A DNA stretch of 64,000 nucleotides from assembly GCF_001999465.1 (NCBI RefSeq), contig NZ_MQMF01000001.1, positions 1 through 64,000 on the forward strand, given 5' to 3'. Made by a program: the position numbers and the translations under genes. The notes under the pieces were generated by a model, which was not told the origin of the DNA, did not search any database, and saw nothing but the letters and a program-made list of their open reading frames with translations. This DNA is from Fictibacillus arsenicus. Lineage in GTDB: Bacteria; Bacillota; Bacilli; Bacillales; Fictibacillaceae. This document shows, piece by piece, positions 33,635-43,176 of the stretch; position 1 is the first letter of the stretch; every line of letters begins with the position of its first letter.

Positions 33635-35470
33635 TTATTTATTGTTATTAGTATCATCCATACGAAGAACGGCCATAAACGCTTCTTGCGGAACATCTAC
33701 TCGACCAATTGTCTTCATTCGCTTCTTACCTTCTTTTTGCTTATCTAATAGCTTACGTTTACGTGAGATATCCCCGCCATAACATTTTGCTAAAACGTTC
33801 TTTCTTAATGCCTTGATGTTAGAACGAGCGACAATCTTCTGACCAATTGCAGCTTGGATTGGCACTTCAAACTGTTGACGCGGAATCAGTTCTTTTAGCT
33901 TTTCAACGACAACTTTACCACGCTCATATGCGAAGTCTTTATGAACAATAACAGACAATGCATCAATCTTTTCATTGTTCAGCAATATTTCCATTTTAAC
34001 CAGCTTTGAAGGTTTATAACCAATCAACTCATAGTCAAGAGATGCGTACCCTTTTGTACTTGATTTTAACTGATCAAAGAAATCATACACGATCTCAGAA
34101 AGCGGAATCTCGTAAAGAACGTTTACGCGATTGTTTTCTAAATAATCCATCGTCATGAAGATACCGCGTTTCTTTTGGCAGATCTCCATAATCGTTCCGA
34201 CATAATCATTCGGTGTCATGATTGAAGCTTTTACATAAGGTTCTTCAACAACAGAAATCTTCTGTGCTTCAGGCATATTTGCAGGGTTATCGACGACTAT
34301 TTTTTCCCCATCCGTCATCGTAACGTTATAAATAACGCTTGGTGCTGTTGCGATTAGATCGATGTTAAATTCACGTTCAATACGTTCTTGAATGATCTCC
34401 ATATGAAGAAGTCCTAAGAATCCGCATCGGAATCCAAATCCAAGTGCTTGAGATGTCTCTGGCTCATATTGAAGAGCGGAATCATTCAATACAAGTCGTT
34501 CTAACGCTTCACGAAGATCGTTGTACTTTGCCGTATCTACTGGATAGAGTCCGCAATATACCATTGGGTTCATCTTTCTATATCCTGGGAGTGGCTCTGT
34601 AGCCCCTTTTACGGCACTAGTAATTGTATCACCGACTTGTGTATCGCCAACATTTTTGATGGATGCCGTTAAGAATCCAACATCACCAACCGTTAAAAAG
34701 TCTTTCTGAACCGCTTTTGGAGTAAACACCCCTAGTTCAAGTACTTCAAACTCTTTGCCAGTTGCCATCATTTTGATCTTATCGCCGACCTTAACAGTTC
34801 CTTCTGCCACTCGAATATACGTAACTACGCCTCTATATGGATCATATAAAGAGTCGAAGATAAGTGCTTTCAGCGGACCTTCAGGATCACCTTGAGGAGC
34901 TGGCACTTTTGCTACAATCTGCTCTAGAATGTCTTGAATACCAATGCCTGCTTTCGCTGAAGCAAGTACTGCTTCTGATGCATCCAGTCCGATAACATCT
35001 TCAATCTCCTGGCGTACTCGCTCTGGCTCAGCACTCGGCAGGTCGATTTTGTTAATAACCGGCAATATTTCTAGATCATTCTCAAGCGCTAAATACACGT
35101 TCGCTAACGTTTGTGCTTCAATTCCTTGAGCAGCATCTACGATAAGCAACGCTCCCTCACAAGCTGCTAAGCTTCTAGACACCTCGTATGTAAAGTCTAC
35201 GTGTCCTGGGGTATCGATCAAGTGAAACGTATAAATCTCACCATCTTTTGCTTTATATTGAAGCTGTACAGCATTTAATTTGATCGTAATTCCACGTTCA
35301 CGTTCCAAATCCATGGAATCCAGCAGCTGTTCTTTCATTTCTCGCTGAGTTAATGCACTTGTTTCTTCTAAAATACGGTCAGCTAAAGTGGATTTTCCAT
35401 GGTCGATATGTGCAATAATGGAAAAATTCCGTATTTTTGATTGTCTTTTTAATTTTTCTTCTCTATTCAT
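33635..35470 (-). CDS. lepA: Elongation factor 4 (LepA)
   Basis: A 611-residue translational GTPase acting on stalled or mistranslocated ribosomes. GTPase motifs are AHIDHGKST (near 20), DTPGHVDF (near 85) and NKIDLP (near 140). Domains II, III and V and the LepA-specific C-terminal domain (about 490-600, [15 protein letters not shown]) are complete. Confidence 0.97.
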   Translation of the reverse strand: MNREEKLKRQSKIRNFSIIAHIDHGKSTLADRILEETSALTQREMKEQLLDSMDLERERGITIKLNAVQLQYKAKDGEIYTFHLIDTPGHVDFTYEVSRSLAACEGALLIVDAAQGIEAQTLANVYLALENDLEILPVINKIDLPSAEPERVRQEIEDVIGLDASEAVLASAKAGIGIQDILEQIVAKVPAPQGDPEGPLKALIFDSLYDPYRGVVTYIRVAEGTVKVGDKIKMMATGKEFEVLELGVFTPKAVQKDFLTVGDVGFLTASIKNVGDTQVGDTITSAVKGATEPLPGYRKMNPMVYCGLYPVDTAKYNDLREALERLVLNDSALQYEPETSQALGFGFRCGFLGLLHMEIIQERIEREFNIDLIATAPSVIYNVTMTDGEKIVVDNPANMPEAQKISVVEEPYVKASIMTPNDYVGTIMEICQKKRGIFMTMDYLENNRVNVLYEIPLSEIVYDFFDQLKSSTKGYASLDYELIGYKPSKLVKMEILLNNEKIDALSVIVHKDFAYERGKVVVEKLKELIPRQQFEVPIQAAIGQKIVARSNIKALRKNVLAKCYGGDISRKRKLLDKQKEGKKRMKTIGRVDVPQEAFMAVLRMDDTNNNK

Positions 35471-35571
35471 TATACGTTCACTCCTACAATTTTAGGAAAA
35501 GTCACTAGCTTTGATTATAGCAATACAAGATACCTCTTTCAATCACAACCTGTAAAAATAGGGATTTGAAC

Positions 35572-35612
35572 AAAAAAGAACCTTTAAAGATCTGCCCTTT
35601 AAAGGTTCTTAT
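35572..35612 (-). terminator. Rho-independent terminator after yqxA
   Basis: On the minus strand AAGAACCTTTAAAG and CTTTAAAGGTTCTT form a 14-pair stem followed by TTTTG. Confidence 0.9.
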
Positions 35613-35956
35613 GGAGAGAATACATCAAGCATCTCTTGAATAATGATACCCAGCACTGAAATCATAACACTGAAAGCTGATGAGATCCATGAAGTGAGCT
35701 TTTGACCAAAAGCAGAAAAAACATTAAACGAATCAATCTTATTTAAAGTTTCCTGTTTCGCTTCTATATCATGGCTGGATGTTTTTTCAACATCTTTTTC
35801 ATCTGAAGAAAAGTTATCATTTATTGATTCTATGCTCCCTTTGTTAGAAGCGCCTTTTAGTTCATTCATCTCAAAATGTGCTTTTTGAATACCAAATAAA
35901 ACACCGAATAAAAGTAAGGCTGTTATCCCAAAACACTTTAACATAAATTTCGTCAT
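35609..35956 (-). CDS. yqxA: YqxA family protein (DUF3679)
   Basis: A 115-residue protein with an N-terminal membrane helix (about 5-25, MLKCFGITALLLFGVLFGIQKA), a hydrophilic middle and a hydrophobic C-terminal helix (about 85-112). The start GIQKAHFEMNELKG fits YqxA. In B. subtilis the order is gpr-spoIIP-yqxA-lepA; here yqxA directly follows gpr, with only 155 bp between. Function is unknown, probably sporulation-linked. Confidence 0.8.
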   Translation of the reverse strand: MTKFMLKCFGITALLLFGVLFGIQKAHFEMNELKGASNKGSIESINDNFSSDEKDVEKTSSHDIEAKQETLNKIDSFNVFSAFGQKLTSWISSAFSVMISVLGIIIQEMLDVFSP

Positions 35957-36037
35957 TGGTTTTCCCCCTTATTTACGAGGATATACGATTCAAATTTATG
36001 CAGCAGCTTGTCCAAACATGACTGTTTATTTGAACAT

Positions 36038-36102
36038 GTTGTTATTAAAAGTGGTGGATTTCCGTTTCAATCAACTTTTCAACGATGTCCTCACAAAACA
36101 AC
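36038..36102 (-). repeat. Scar of the dispersed repeat where spoIIP should be
   Basis: gtggtggatttccgtttc, one end of the repeat family, is joined directly to aatcaacttttc, the other end; the whole core is missing. Flanking gttgtta and aaaacaac are the outer inverted bases seen at other copies. Confidence 0.7.
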
Positions 36103-36111
36103 TACCCTTTT

Positions 36112-37221
36112 TTAATGTGTATACGAAGAAGTGTTCCCTTGATCTATCTGTCCGTGAAGTGCAGTATTCAGACCATTAGCTAAAACGTTCGCCATATCTT
36201 CAATAAAGACATCAACTTCTTTCGGGGTAACCATAAGATTATGTCCGAGCGGCGCCAATACTTCACGTATTAACCTTAGCTTTTCATCATCTTCCAATAC
36301 TCCGACAATTCCCAAAAACGACTTTCTGTGTTCATCTATCGGCATATCCTCATCTGTAAATACTTTCTTTTCTCCAAATGTCATCCCAGCTGGAAGAAGC
36401 GACTTAGAAGGCTTGTCTTTTTCGTTCATTTCCCGGCCGAAGTGCTTTAAAATAAAATCGATTGTATCACTTGTAATAGTAGCTGCATCAACAACTGTAG
36501 GGATTCCAATAGAAATTACAGGGATACCAAGCGTCTCTTTACTCAGTTCTTTACGCTTATTTCCAACTCCGGAACCCGGGTGAATACCTGTATTTGATAC
36601 TTGAATCGTAGCATTCACTCTTTCGATTGACCGGGAAGCTAATGCATCAATTGCAATCACAAAGTCTGGATTAACTCTTTTTACAATCCCGTCGATGATA
36701 TCGCTAGTTTCGATTCCTGTTATACCCATAACACCCGGAGAGATTGCACAGACTGGCCTGAAACCTTCTTCAACATTCTCTGGAGCCAGCTCGAAAAGGT
36801 GCTTAGTAATCGTTAAGTTTTCTACCACGAGCGGACCTAGTGAATCTGGCGTTACATTCCAATTTCCTAATCCAACTACTAAACATGTATCATCCTGCTT
36901 CACGCCTTCTTCTATTAAAAATTGATGAAAATCTCTTGCGAATACTTCCTGGACTTGTTGCTGAAGTTTTGAGTCTTTTTCACGGATTCCCTGAACTTCA
37001 AAAGTTAAATATAATCCTGGTTTTTTCCCTGTAGTCTCTGCTCCTTTTTCATCGATTTCAACTCTTACACACTTAATTCCATCTTTGTTTGTTTCATTTA
37101 TTATGACACCTTCAAGAGTGCTCTTATTTACAACTTCATCTTCTTTTAATAACATATCGTGTGCTTCAATCGCTAAATCCGTACGAACTGAATATGCCTG
37201 GAGATCTAAATCTTTACCCAT
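36112..37221 (-). CDS. gpr: Germination protease (GPR)
   Basis: A 369-residue spore protease that degrades small acid-soluble proteins during germination; made as a zymogen in the forespore. The processing-site region VRTDLAIE (near residue 13) resembles the SASP cleavage motif, so the autoprocessing site is kept. The catalytic-domain blocks [28 protein letters not shown] and [14 protein letters not shown] are intact. I start at 37221 (MGKDLDLQ), after GGTGG; a longer frame adds 17 unlikely basic residues. Divergent from rpsT. Confidence 0.95.
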   Translation of the reverse strand: MGKDLDLQAYSVRTDLAIEAHDMLLKEDEVVNKSTLEGVIINETNKDGIKCVRVEIDEKGAETTGKKPGLYLTFEVQGIREKDSKLQQQVQEVFARDFHQFLIEEGVKQDDTCLVVGLGNWNVTPDSLGPLVVENLTITKHLFELAPENVEEGFRPVCAISPGVMGITGIETSDIIDGIVKRVNPDFVIAIDALASRSIERVNATIQVSNTGIHPGSGVGNKRKELSKETLGIPVISIGIPTVVDAATITSDTIDFILKHFGREMNEKDKPSKSLLPAGMTFGEKKVFTDEDMPIDEHRKSFLGIVGVLEDDEKLRLIREVLAPLGHNLMVTPKEVDVFIEDMANVLANGLNTALHGQIDQGNTSSYTH

Positions 37222-37379
37222 AATCTTCCACCGTCCTTTCTTCTTATTTTTGCCGCAACTGTTCCTTTTCATTCTTGTATTGCATTTAAATCACGATTTT
37301 GATAGAATACTTTGTGTCCTATTTTTTGCAACGGATAGCAATTTTGTTGCATCATGGTTCATTTAGGGAGGTGAATGGA

Positions 37380-37646
37380 TTGGCTAATATTAAATCAGCG
37401 ATTAAACGTGTAAAAACAAACGAAAAGCGTCGTGCTCACAACGCTTCACTAAAGTCTGGCATGCGTACTGCGATCAAAAACTTTGAAGCACTTGCAGCTT
37501 CAAACAATGCAGAAGGTGCTCAAGCGGCATTTGTTACTGCTTCTAAGAAGATTGACAAAGCAGCAAACAAAGGACTTATCCACAAAAATGCAGCTTCTCG
37601 CCAAAAGTCTCGTCTAGCGAAGGCTTTAAACGGTGTTAACGCATAA
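37380..37646 (+). CDS. rpsT: 30S ribosomal protein S20
   Basis: An 88-residue basic protein beginning (M)[16 protein letters not shown], with [22 protein letters not shown]-type sequence at the end. The start is TTG at 37380, seven bases after GGGAGGTGAA; an upstream in-frame ATG would add 27 residues before the ribosome binding site. Length equals B. subtilis S20. One of few plus-strand genes here. Confidence 0.96.
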   Translation: MANIKSAIKRVKTNEKRRAHNASLKSGMRTAIKNFEALAASNNAEGAQAAFVTASKKIDKAANKGLIHKNAASRQKSRLAKALNGVNA

Positions 37647-37665
37647 ATTTAAGGATGAAACCTGA

Positions 37666-37698
37666 AAAACGGCCTTACACCAATAGGTCGTTTTTTTA
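37666..37698 (+). terminator. Rho-independent terminator after rpsT
   Basis: AACGGCCTTACACCAATAGGTCGTT forms a stem followed by TTTTTATTTT. Confidence 0.85.
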
Positions 37699-37728
37699 TT
37701 TTGCTGTTTTCGCAATGTTTGTTGCTCT

Positions 37729-37815
37729 TGGAAGTGGTTGATTTCCGTTTCAGGTTGCTCGCTTTTGTGCGTTGAGCCTCCTTGACGCTTTGCGCCATTA
37801 GTCTCACCTTCAACT
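37729..37815 (-). repeat. Truncated dispersed repeat, inverted orientation
   Basis: gtggttgatttccgtttcagg, then gagcctccttgacgctttgcgcc and tctcacctt match the right half of the repeat read backwards. The left half is missing. Confidence 0.75.
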
Positions 37816-37856
37816 GAAAAAACCGTTGAATTTCACCGGTGTTTCTTTTAAATCAT

Positions 37857-37908
37857 AAAAAAGAATCAAACCACCTCGATAAAGAGCTGGTTTGATTCTT
37901 TTTTTGCA
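37857..37908. terminator. Bidirectional terminator between rpsT and holA
   Basis: AAAAAAGAATCAAACCA and TGGTTTGATTCTTTTTTT form a long perfect stem with A and T runs on both sides. It can serve holA on the minus strand. Confidence 0.88.
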
Positions 37909-37919
37909 TACAAACATGT

Positions 37920-38120
37920 AAGGATTGTAGCGGAAGGGTACTGACTCCTCGAAAATGAAATTCACATTTTCTTCGTGCGAGGCAATGCTGCCGAAGCCTT
38001 CCTTGTCCTGCGGGACGAGTGGGACAGGTGAGACCCCTAAAGGCGCGTAGCGGCAAGGGGCTCACCGCCCGCCCCGTGGAAAGCATGTACCCTGGAGCGG
38101 AGACCCCCGCATTCAACAGG
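37920..38120 (+). repeat. Long dispersed repeat copy with internal insertion
   Basis: The core tgcgggacgagtgggacagg and ctcaccgcccgccccg are conserved. An extra segment with its own inverted repeat (cctcg...cgagg) lies before it, at the same place as the extra segment in the 28537 copy. The outer ends differ from the standard form. Confidence 0.75.
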
Positions 38121-38138
38121 GACTTTTTCAGTGCCCTC

Positions 38139-39191
38139 TTATACGGGGGAGCTGGTTTTTTGCGCTTGTGAGAGTTTGATAATTTCCATTTCTAACAGCA
38201 GTGTCTTATCCATCTGACCTGTTTTCATCTTATAATCTGTTTCCGCAAAATCATCGAGACAATTCCTTAAAAATCTTTCATCAAATTGACCCGCATGCTT
38301 AGCTGCTAATTTCACAGCGTAGGGATGCAATTTGAGCGAAGAGGCAATCTGCTTCTCTCCATATCCTTTTTTTTGAAGTTCTTTCACTCCATTTATTATT
38401 CGGAACTGACGTGTAATTAAAGCATGTATTTGAATCGGTTCCTGATTTTGCTTCATCAAATCATAAAAACTTCTTAACGCATGCTCTGTACGTTTATGTA
38501 CGACGTGATCTACGAGCCCAAAAACATCGTCTTCTAAAGTTCTAGCAACTAGCTCGTCCACAGTTTCTTTTGTAATATTACCGTTCAATCCGACAAATAA
38601 AGCCATTTTCTCGATTTCTTTTGCTAAAACAGACATTTTTGTACCTAATCTGGATAGAAGAAGTTCGATTGCATCCGTTTCAATAGAAACATTCAAGGAT
38701 TGAGCTTCCTTAAAGAGCCACTTTTCTGCAGTTTCATTGCTTAACTGAGATACTTGTATGGTCTCAGCCTGTAATTTTAATTGTTTGACTATTTTTTTTC
38801 GTTCATCAAGTTTCTCATATGGAACAACGATCACAAGCGTTGTGTATTCTGCTGGATTTTGTATGTATTGTTCAAACACTTTAAGATCATGTTCTATCTT
38901 AGCCTTATCTTTAGCGGCTGTAAGAAAAGCAGCATTTTTCATGACAACAATCCGGCGGTCACCTAAGAAGGGCATTGTTTCGGCGTCTTCCAAAACTTCC
39001 TGCACCGAAATTTCATCCAGGTTATGTATACTTAAATTGAAGTCTCTTTCATCGGGAGCCAACAAGGAAGAGATCGATTGAATAGCTTCCTCAGCTAAAT
39101 AAAGTTCCGTTCCCCATATTAAATAAATAGGAGAAGTTTTTTTATTTTTTATGTTTTTTTTCAATGCATCGACTGTAAGCACCTTTTTCAC
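38139..39191 (-). CDS. holA: DNA polymerase III delta subunit (HolA, YqeN)
   Basis: A 350-residue clamp-loader subunit that opens the sliding clamp. Features are the N-terminal SPIYLIWGTELYLAEEAI, FLGDRRIVVMKNAAFL near 75, and the C-terminal collar region (about 225-340). Full length compared with YqeN. It lies between rpsT and the yqzM/comEC pair as in B. subtilis. Confidence 0.93.
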   Translation of the reverse strand: MKKVLTVDALKKNIKNKKTSPIYLIWGTELYLAEEAIQSISSLLAPDERDFNLSIHNLDEISVQEVLEDAETMPFLGDRRIVVMKNAAFLTAAKDKAKIEHDLKVFEQYIQNPAEYTTLVIVVPYEKLDERKKIVKQLKLQAETIQVSQLSNETAEKWLFKEAQSLNVSIETDAIELLLSRLGTKMSVLAKEIEKMALFVGLNGNITKETVDELVARTLEDDVFGLVDHVVHKRTEHALRSFYDLMKQNQEPIQIHALITRQFRIINGVKELQKKGYGEKQIASSLKLHPYAVKLAAKHAGQFDERFLRNCLDDFAETDYKMKTGQMDKTLLLEMEIIKLSQAQKTSSPV

Positions 39192-39235
39192 CTCTCTTTA
39201 ATCCTATGGTGAATAGAAGCGTTTTGCAAGCAAAA

Positions 39236-39264
39236 GAAGGAACAGAGCTCCAGCCCGTTCCTTC
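39236..39264 (-). other. Hairpin upstream of holA
   Basis: gaaggaacagagctccagcccgttccttc is split by its loop into two 7-8 base arms; on the minus strand it is followed by TTTTGC. It looks like a terminator or leader hairpin, but no gene lies just upstream on that strand. Confidence 0.4.
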
Positions 39265-39465
39265 ATTTATGATAAACACTAACACATGAACTTTAACAGC
39301 CCTCGTGTCAGCTTTAATTAGGATATCCTATGCTGAAAACTTTTATGGGTGACAACGAATAGCAACTCTGGTAAGTTTTTGATAAAAGCGTGAAAGAAAG
39401 CATTTTCAGTATGGATTTTTTGAAAATGATAACGTATACTAAGGATGGATTAGGAGGGTTGTCAC

Positions 39466-39597
39466 ATGAACCATTTCGAAAAAGATGTACAGAGCAAGCG
39501 TAACGACCTTATTGATTCCGGTGTTGGCTTTGTTGTATCATTTGGATTTTTTACAGTTATTTTTGCCATCGGGGTCATTCTTAAAGCTATTGCATAA
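39466..39597 (+). CDS. yqzM: Small membrane protein YqzM
   Basis: A 43-residue frame beginning MNHFEKDVQSKRNDLIDSG, followed by one hydrophobic helix (about 20-40). TAGGAGGG lies 8 bp before the ATG. Sequence type, length and position between holA and comEC match YqzM of B. subtilis. Function is unknown. Confidence 0.88.
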   Translation: MNHFEKDVQSKRNDLIDSGVGFVVSFGFFTVIFAIGVILKAIA

Positions 39598-39602
39598 TAC
39601 AT

Positions 39603-39638
39603 AAAAAAGAGCCGGATACTCGTATTCGGTTCTTTTTT
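39603..39638. terminator. Bidirectional terminator between yqzM and comEC
   Basis: AAAAAAGAGCCGGATACTCGTATTCGGTTCTTTTTT works for yqzM on plus and comEC on minus. Confidence 0.9.
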
Positions 39639-41925
39639 ATTGAACTGAATGTATCTTCAAACCACTTTTGACGACTTCGAATATAATATCTCCATTTTCA
39701 TCAGTCCTGTAAACAGTCACTTTTTTCTCTTTTAATCTGGTTATAACCTCTTTTGCAGGATGTCCATAAATGTTATTTGCCCCAGAGCTTATAACTGCAA
39801 ATTCAGGCTCTGCAAGCTTCAAAAATTCGTTTGTTGTAGAAGTAGCACTTCCATGATGTGCAACTTTCAATACATCAGCTTTTAGTCTCCAAAAATTATT
39901 AATTATTTCGTGTTCAGCTTCCTTCTCTATGTCACCTGTTAATAAAAAAGACGTATTGTAAAGGTTCACCCAGAGAACAACAGATCTATTATTCGCAGAT
40001 GTATTTTTTCCGCTCGGATGCAGAACTAAAAATCGAGAATTACCACTACTCAACTCCATCCCCTTTCTCAAGTACTTCATCTGAATCCCTTTTTGTTTCC
40101 CTGTTTCAATAATTTCCGTTTCGAGCTCGCTAAGATTTTTATTCTTAGGGAGGTAGAGAGTATCAACCGGAAAATTTTTTAATAAAAATACCGTTCCGCC
40201 AGCATGATCCATATCCGCATGACTTAATATCAAACCATCTAACCTTCTAATTCCTCTTCCTTTTAAATATGGAAGAACAACTTTTTTTGTAACATCATAT
40301 TCTTCATCAGCTTCTTCCCATTCTTCTTTTTCAAAAGGGATTGCTCCTCCTGTATCAATTAGATACACCGCTTTTCGAAAAGGCAGTTCTATGAGAATGC
40401 TGTCCCCTTGACCTACATTTATAAAAGAAACCTTAGCAGAGGGATTCAGATATGGAATACAGACTTGCAGCGTTAGAATAAAAATAAAAGGTATGCATAA
40501 ACGAAGATAAAAACGGTCTTTTCTTTCCCATTCAAAAAATACATAGAGTATGGCTAAAAAATAGATTAAAAAAAACCATGAAGACGGACGTCCCAGAAGA
40601 AGTGTTCCGTTGAATTTCTGGACCATTTCTAAAATGGAAGCAGAACTTTCAAAAAGAAATTGAACCGGAAGTTTCAGCAAATATACGGCACTAGGAATGA
40701 AATGGATGACAGCTACTACAAAAATAGAAACAGGAAATAAAACAAGAGATACAAAAGGAATATATACTATGTTAATCGGAAGTGACCAAAGTGAGAATTC
40801 AAAAAAATGGTACAGAATGATAGGAAATGAGAATAGCGAACACATAAAAGAGGTAACTATAAGCAGTTGAGTGTTCGATTTGGCTTTAAACAAAGAAATT
40901 GAAGTTATCAGAACGAAGGTCATTAAGAAGGAAAGCTGAAAACCAAGATCAAATGCGTATAACGGATTCCAAGAAAGCATTGTAATACAAACAATTGATA
41001 ACAGTACTGCTGGGTTAATCTTTTTTTGGAAAACTATTAAACATAATGCCAGCATCCCCATGATCCCTGCCCGCACTATTGAGCTTTCACCGCCTGTTAA
41101 TACAATGTAAATGGGTAGAAAAATCACGATTAATACATAAGCCAGTTCTTTCACAATTCCTATTCTTACGAACAACAGATATAAAAAATATGAAACGATA
41201 CCTACGTTAAAGCCTGAAACAGCTAAAAGGTGTGTCAGTCCTAATTTCTGATACGATTCAAGTGTCTTAGTTTCAATATTCTCACGGTATCCAAAAACAA
41301 GGGCATTCATTAATCCTGCAGTATTTTGAGTAAAATGAGCTTCTAATTGTTTAATACTTTTGTTTCTCCAGATTTTTATTTTGGAAATTAAACTTTCCTT
41401 TTTATCTGTGACACAACTGCCTGCATCAACCTGAGACGGTTCAAGAATCCAATGAATGTTTTTGTTATGCAGAAATTCGCGATAGTTCATCCCATAATAA
41501 TGAGATTGTGGTTGAGGATCTTTAAGTGTTCCATTAAAAAAACAATGCATGCCGATTTCAAGTTTTTTCAAAGTTTGTTTTTCATCAGCTGAGTTCATTT
41601 TGTATCGGACAACAAGAAGTTCTCCAGAGCTTTTATATTTAAATGAGATCATGTTGCCGTTAACCTTTGGAATCGTTTCAATTGTGCCTTGAAAATCAGT
41701 AGTATGCGGAGGAAATAAGGAGATATTTTTTAGTTCATACCATTGGGAATAAAAAAAGAAAAGAGGAAGAAACATGAGAACAACAAAAGTTTTCCTTTTT
41801 AACTGAAAGAAGATTACGATAACCAGGAAAGTCATTAAAACGATCCCAGTTACCGATATCATTTTTGAAAACCATACACCAGTCAAAGCAAATAGCACAC
41901 TAAGAACAGCAAGCCTTGGATTCAT
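39637..41925 (-). CDS. comEC: DNA internalization protein ComEC
   Basis: A 762-residue competence channel protein. An N-terminal membrane region and OB-like DUF4131 domain (about 1-185) are followed by the multi-helix competence domain (about 205-480; VSGFNVGIV near 235). The C-terminal metallo-beta-lactamase-like domain (about 495-762) has LSHADMDHAGG and VAHHGSATST metal motifs, so the putative nuclease site is intact. The stop overlaps the terminator. It follows comEB by 3 bp. Confidence 0.95.
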   Translation of the reverse strand: MNPRLAVLSVLFALTGVWFSKMISVTGIVLMTFLVIVIFFQLKRKTFVVLMFLPLFFFYSQWYELKNISLFPPHTTDFQGTIETIPKVNGNMISFKYKSSGELLVVRYKMNSADEKQTLKKLEIGMHCFFNGTLKDPQPQSHYYGMNYREFLHNKNIHWILEPSQVDAGSCVTDKKESLISKIKIWRNKSIKQLEAHFTQNTAGLMNALVFGYRENIETKTLESYQKLGLTHLLAVSGFNVGIVSYFLYLLFVRIGIVKELAYVLIVIFLPIYIVLTGGESSIVRAGIMGMLALCLIVFQKKINPAVLLSIVCITMLSWNPLYAFDLGFQLSFLMTFVLITSISLFKAKSNTQLLIVTSFMCSLFSFPIILYHFFEFSLWSLPINIVYIPFVSLVLFPVSIFVVAVIHFIPSAVYLLKLPVQFLFESSASILEMVQKFNGTLLLGRPSSWFFLIYFLAILYVFFEWERKDRFYLRLCIPFIFILTLQVCIPYLNPSAKVSFINVGQGDSILIELPFRKAVYLIDTGGAIPFEKEEWEEADEEYDVTKKVVLPYLKGRGIRRLDGLILSHADMDHAGGTVFLLKNFPVDTLYLPKNKNLSELETEIIETGKQKGIQMKYLRKGMELSSGNSRFLVLHPSGKNTSANNRSVVLWVNLYNTSFLLTGDIEKEAEHEIINNFWRLKADVLKVAHHGSATSTTNEFLKLAEPEFAVISSGANNIYGHPAKEVITRLKEKKVTVYRTDENGDIIFEVVKSGLKIHSVQ

Positions 41926-41928
41926 AAA

Positions 41929-42384
41929 TCAGCTTGGTATAAATGCTGATGGAGGGATAGTCATTTCAACTTTCTCAACAGTCACTCCGGCTTCCTTAAA
42001 TTGTTCAATACTATATGGATGATTTTTGTAATCTTCACCATAATAAATTTTCTTTATGCCGCTTTGGATGATTGATCTGCAGCAATGCAGACAGGGAAAA
42101 TGTGTAACATACATTTCAGCGCCATCAGTTGGAACGCCGAACTTCGCACATTGAAGGAGAGCATTCATTTCAGCGTGAATGGTTCTTACACAATGCCCAT
42201 CAATTACATAACATCCTTCATCTATACAGTGAACGCCGCCAGATATTGAACCGTTATAACCTCCTGCGATAATCCGTTTATCTCTTACAATCGTCGCACC
42301 TACAGCTAAGCGGGTACACGTACTGCGCAACGCAAGCAACTGGCTTTGCGCCATAAAATATTCATTCCAGGAAATACGTTTCAA
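41929..42384 (-). CDS. comEB: dCMP deaminase-like protein ComEB
   Basis: A 151-residue zinc deaminase-fold protein. Zinc and catalytic motifs are HAEMNALLQ (near 68) and PCLHCC (near 96), and an extra Cys/His set (CIDEGCYVIDGHC, near 52-64) is typical of dCMP deaminases. Encoded in the comE operon but not strictly needed for DNA uptake in B. subtilis; ComEB has been linked to polar placement of ComGA. Confidence 0.93.
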   Translation of the reverse strand: MKRISWNEYFMAQSQLLALRSTCTRLAVGATIVRDKRIIAGGYNGSISGGVHCIDEGCYVIDGHCVRTIHAEMNALLQCAKFGVPTDGAEMYVTHFPCLHCCRSIIQSGIKKIYYGEDYKNHPYSIEQFKEAGVTVEKVEMTIPPSAFIPS

Positions 42385-42451
42385 TTCCTATCCCTCCTTA
42401 TTCTATAATGTATAGTGTAGACTCAGCGAAAAAGCGGGTCAATAAAAACCC

Positions 42452-43078
42452 TTATTGGAATTTAATTTTATCTTTCCATTCTTCAATCGTTTTCTCACCA
42501 ATTCCACGAACTTCTAAAAGCTGATCAATTGATTTGAACGGTCCAAATTCCTCACGGTAGGAAATAATACTTTGAGCTTTAGAGGGGCCGACACCGCTAA
42601 GGGTCTGAAGTTCAGATAGATCAGCAGAATTAATATTTAACAAATCATCTTTTTCATTTCCCTTATTAGAAGATAAAGGATGAACCTCTTCCCCTTTAGC
42701 TGCAACATATATAATCATTTCATCAATAATTTTCTCAGCCTGATTTACTGATCGAGCTTCTGCTTCTTCTAAAAAACCACCCGCTTTTTTAATCACGTCA
42801 ATCACACGATCACCATTATTCATTTCATACACACCAGGTCGATTAACACTTCCCTGAACATCGACCATAATTGGACCTGATACAATAGATTCCTCCTCAT
42901 TTTTTTCAGTTTCAGAGTCAATCGTTTCAGTTTCATCTTTTATCATAGGCATTTGTTCGGGTGAAATCACCAAATCAGGCTGACTGTTTATATTTTTGTA
43001 AATGAACACTCCAATCAAAATTAAAAGTAATAAAGTGGCTCCGAGCACCAAGTTTATATGCTTTTTCAGCTGAATCAT
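42452..43078 (-). CDS. comEA: DNA receptor ComEA
   Basis: A 208-residue competence DNA-binding protein. An N-terminal membrane anchor (about 9-28) is followed by an acidic linker, an SLBB domain (about 70-125, VDVQGSVNRPGVYEM) and a tandem helix-hairpin-helix domain (about 147-208, LSGVGPSKAQSII and VRGIGEKTIEEWK) that binds double-stranded DNA. First gene of comEA-comEB-comEC; divergent from comER. Confidence 0.95.
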   Translation of the reverse strand: MIQLKKHINLVLGATLLLLILIGVFIYKNINSQPDLVISPEQMPMIKDETETIDSETEKNEEESIVSGPIMVDVQGSVNRPGVYEMNNGDRVIDVIKKAGGFLEEAEARSVNQAEKIIDEMIIYVAAKGEEVHPLSSNKGNEKDDLLNINSADLSELQTLSGVGPSKAQSIISYREEFGPFKSIDQLLEVRGIGEKTIEEWKDKIKFQ

Positions 43079-43176
43079 AAAAGTTCACTCCTTTTTTATA
43101 TGAAGGCGGAACGTTACAAAATCATAAACAAAACATTGTGCGCATAGATTTTAAGGTAGAGGAAGGAGGTTAAGGT

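Larger units (their letters stand above)
37647..38138. other. Repeat-rich intergenic region between rpsT and holA
   Basis: It holds the rpsT terminator, a truncated inverted repeat copy (37729-37815), a strong bidirectional terminator (37857-37908) and a long repeat copy (37920-38120). An 87-codon minus-strand frame (37853-38116) lies entirely on these and is rejected as a gene. Confidence 0.65.

Noticed and set aside
37853-38116. 87-codon minus-strand open frame
   Set aside because: It is made up of a terminator and a dispersed repeat; similar frames would appear in any GC-rich copy.
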